A DNA stretch of 64,000 nt from Nitrospirae bacterium MYbin3 (GTDB lineage Bacteria; Nitrospirota; Thermodesulfovibrionia; Thermodesulfovibrionales; Dissulfurispiraceae), in assembly GCA_002753335.1 (NCBI GenBank), contig PEAD01000004.1:70746-134745 (forward strand). Reading direction: 5' to 3'. The translations under genes were made by a program, and so were the position numbers. The first letter of the stretch is position 1, and each line of letters starts with the position of its first letter. Under the pieces are notes generated by a model. That model saw only the letters and a program-made list of their open reading frames with translations. It was not told the DNA's origin and searched no databases. Positions 63,905 through 64,000 of the stretch are shown here, in pieces.

Positions 63905-64000
63905 CTATGTCGTTCCCTGAAGGTTAAGAATTTCAGATCTGTAATTGTCATCGTAGCCAGCCCTTAACCTTTTGTTTTTAACTCCAAGCTTGCAAGATTT
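63905..64000 (-). CDS. possible C-terminus of a gene cut by the window edge
   Basis: A minus-strand frame is open from the window edge to a TAG at 63905 and encodes 31 residues (GVKNKRLRAGYDDNYRSEI lies in it). The other two minus frames are closed. The composition is protein-like and the next gene starts 60 bp downstream, so it could be the end of a co-directional gene. I do not recognise it. Confidence 0.35.
   Translation of the reverse strand, partial: KSCKLGVKNKRLRAGYDDNYRSEILNLQGTT

Overview
The window looks like a chromosome segment of an anaerobic, respiratory, Gram-negative bacterium. Supporting evidence: two triheme c-type cytochromes, a TAT-exported molybdoenzyme, an outer-membrane beta-barrel-type protein, a reductive corrinoid-activation protein, an energy-converting hydrogenase-related membrane complex, a split ferredoxin-rich glutamate synthase and many sensor kinases. 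The gene complement resembles Nitrospirota (Thermodesulfovibrio-like) or Desulfobacterota, but no rRNA or other phylogenetic marker was compared, so the placement is inference.

Layout. 1-3649: the edge of a glycan region (partial NodU-type carbamoyltransferase, methyltransferase, CgeB-type glycosyltransferase). 3743-8710: housekeeping metabolism (dcd, pyrF, a TrpE/PabB enzyme carrying a perfect 105-bp tandem duplication, phosphofructokinase, MBL hydrolase). 8818-15711: a molybdenum block (MoeA-like, ModE-like, FmdE-like) followed upstream by an exported molybdopterin oxidoreductase, its four-cluster Fe-S partner and two triheme cytochromes. 15792-22799: a signalling cluster (hybrid kinase, PstS-like binding protein, kinase, heme-binding kinase, small unknown protein, receiver). 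Its two transcription units start behind near-identical sigma54-type promoters with paired upstream palindromes. 23192-25670: YafQ/DinJ toxin-antitoxin pair and a RACo-like protein. 25848-30496: hybrid kinase, diguanylate cyclase, TPR protein. 30571-36046: rpsO-pnp-M16 peptidase-recN. 36249-41819: a four-gene translationally coupled operon of ACR3 arsenite exporter, double PhnD-type sensor, histidine kinase and NtrC-type activator, resembling AioXSR arsenite sensing. 41944-48827: CDF-like transporter, DUF4384 protein and a three-gene glutamate synthase. 48889-50142: a collapsed integrative element at tRNA-Leu(CAA). 50410-52495: YeiH-type exporter and a rhodanese-like protein. 52623-54169: TerC and cytidylate kinase-like genes. 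54174-61384: a six-gene Hyf/Ehr complex. 61531-64000: DUF116, DUF2860, site-2 protease and a cut-off reading frame.

The most striking item is the rhodanese at 51995-52495. Its reading frame is interrupted by a single TGA exactly at the active-site Cys position, and this is followed by an fdhF-like SECIS hairpin with a GGUCU loop. The best reading is an exported selenocysteine-containing rhodanese. Other unusual points are the duplicated-enhancer sigma54 promoters, the loss of the expected catalytic Glu in Dcd, the hydrogenase-like large subunit without NiFe cysteines, and a genomic island reduced to an integrase tail and an IS3 scrap between 34-bp att repeats.
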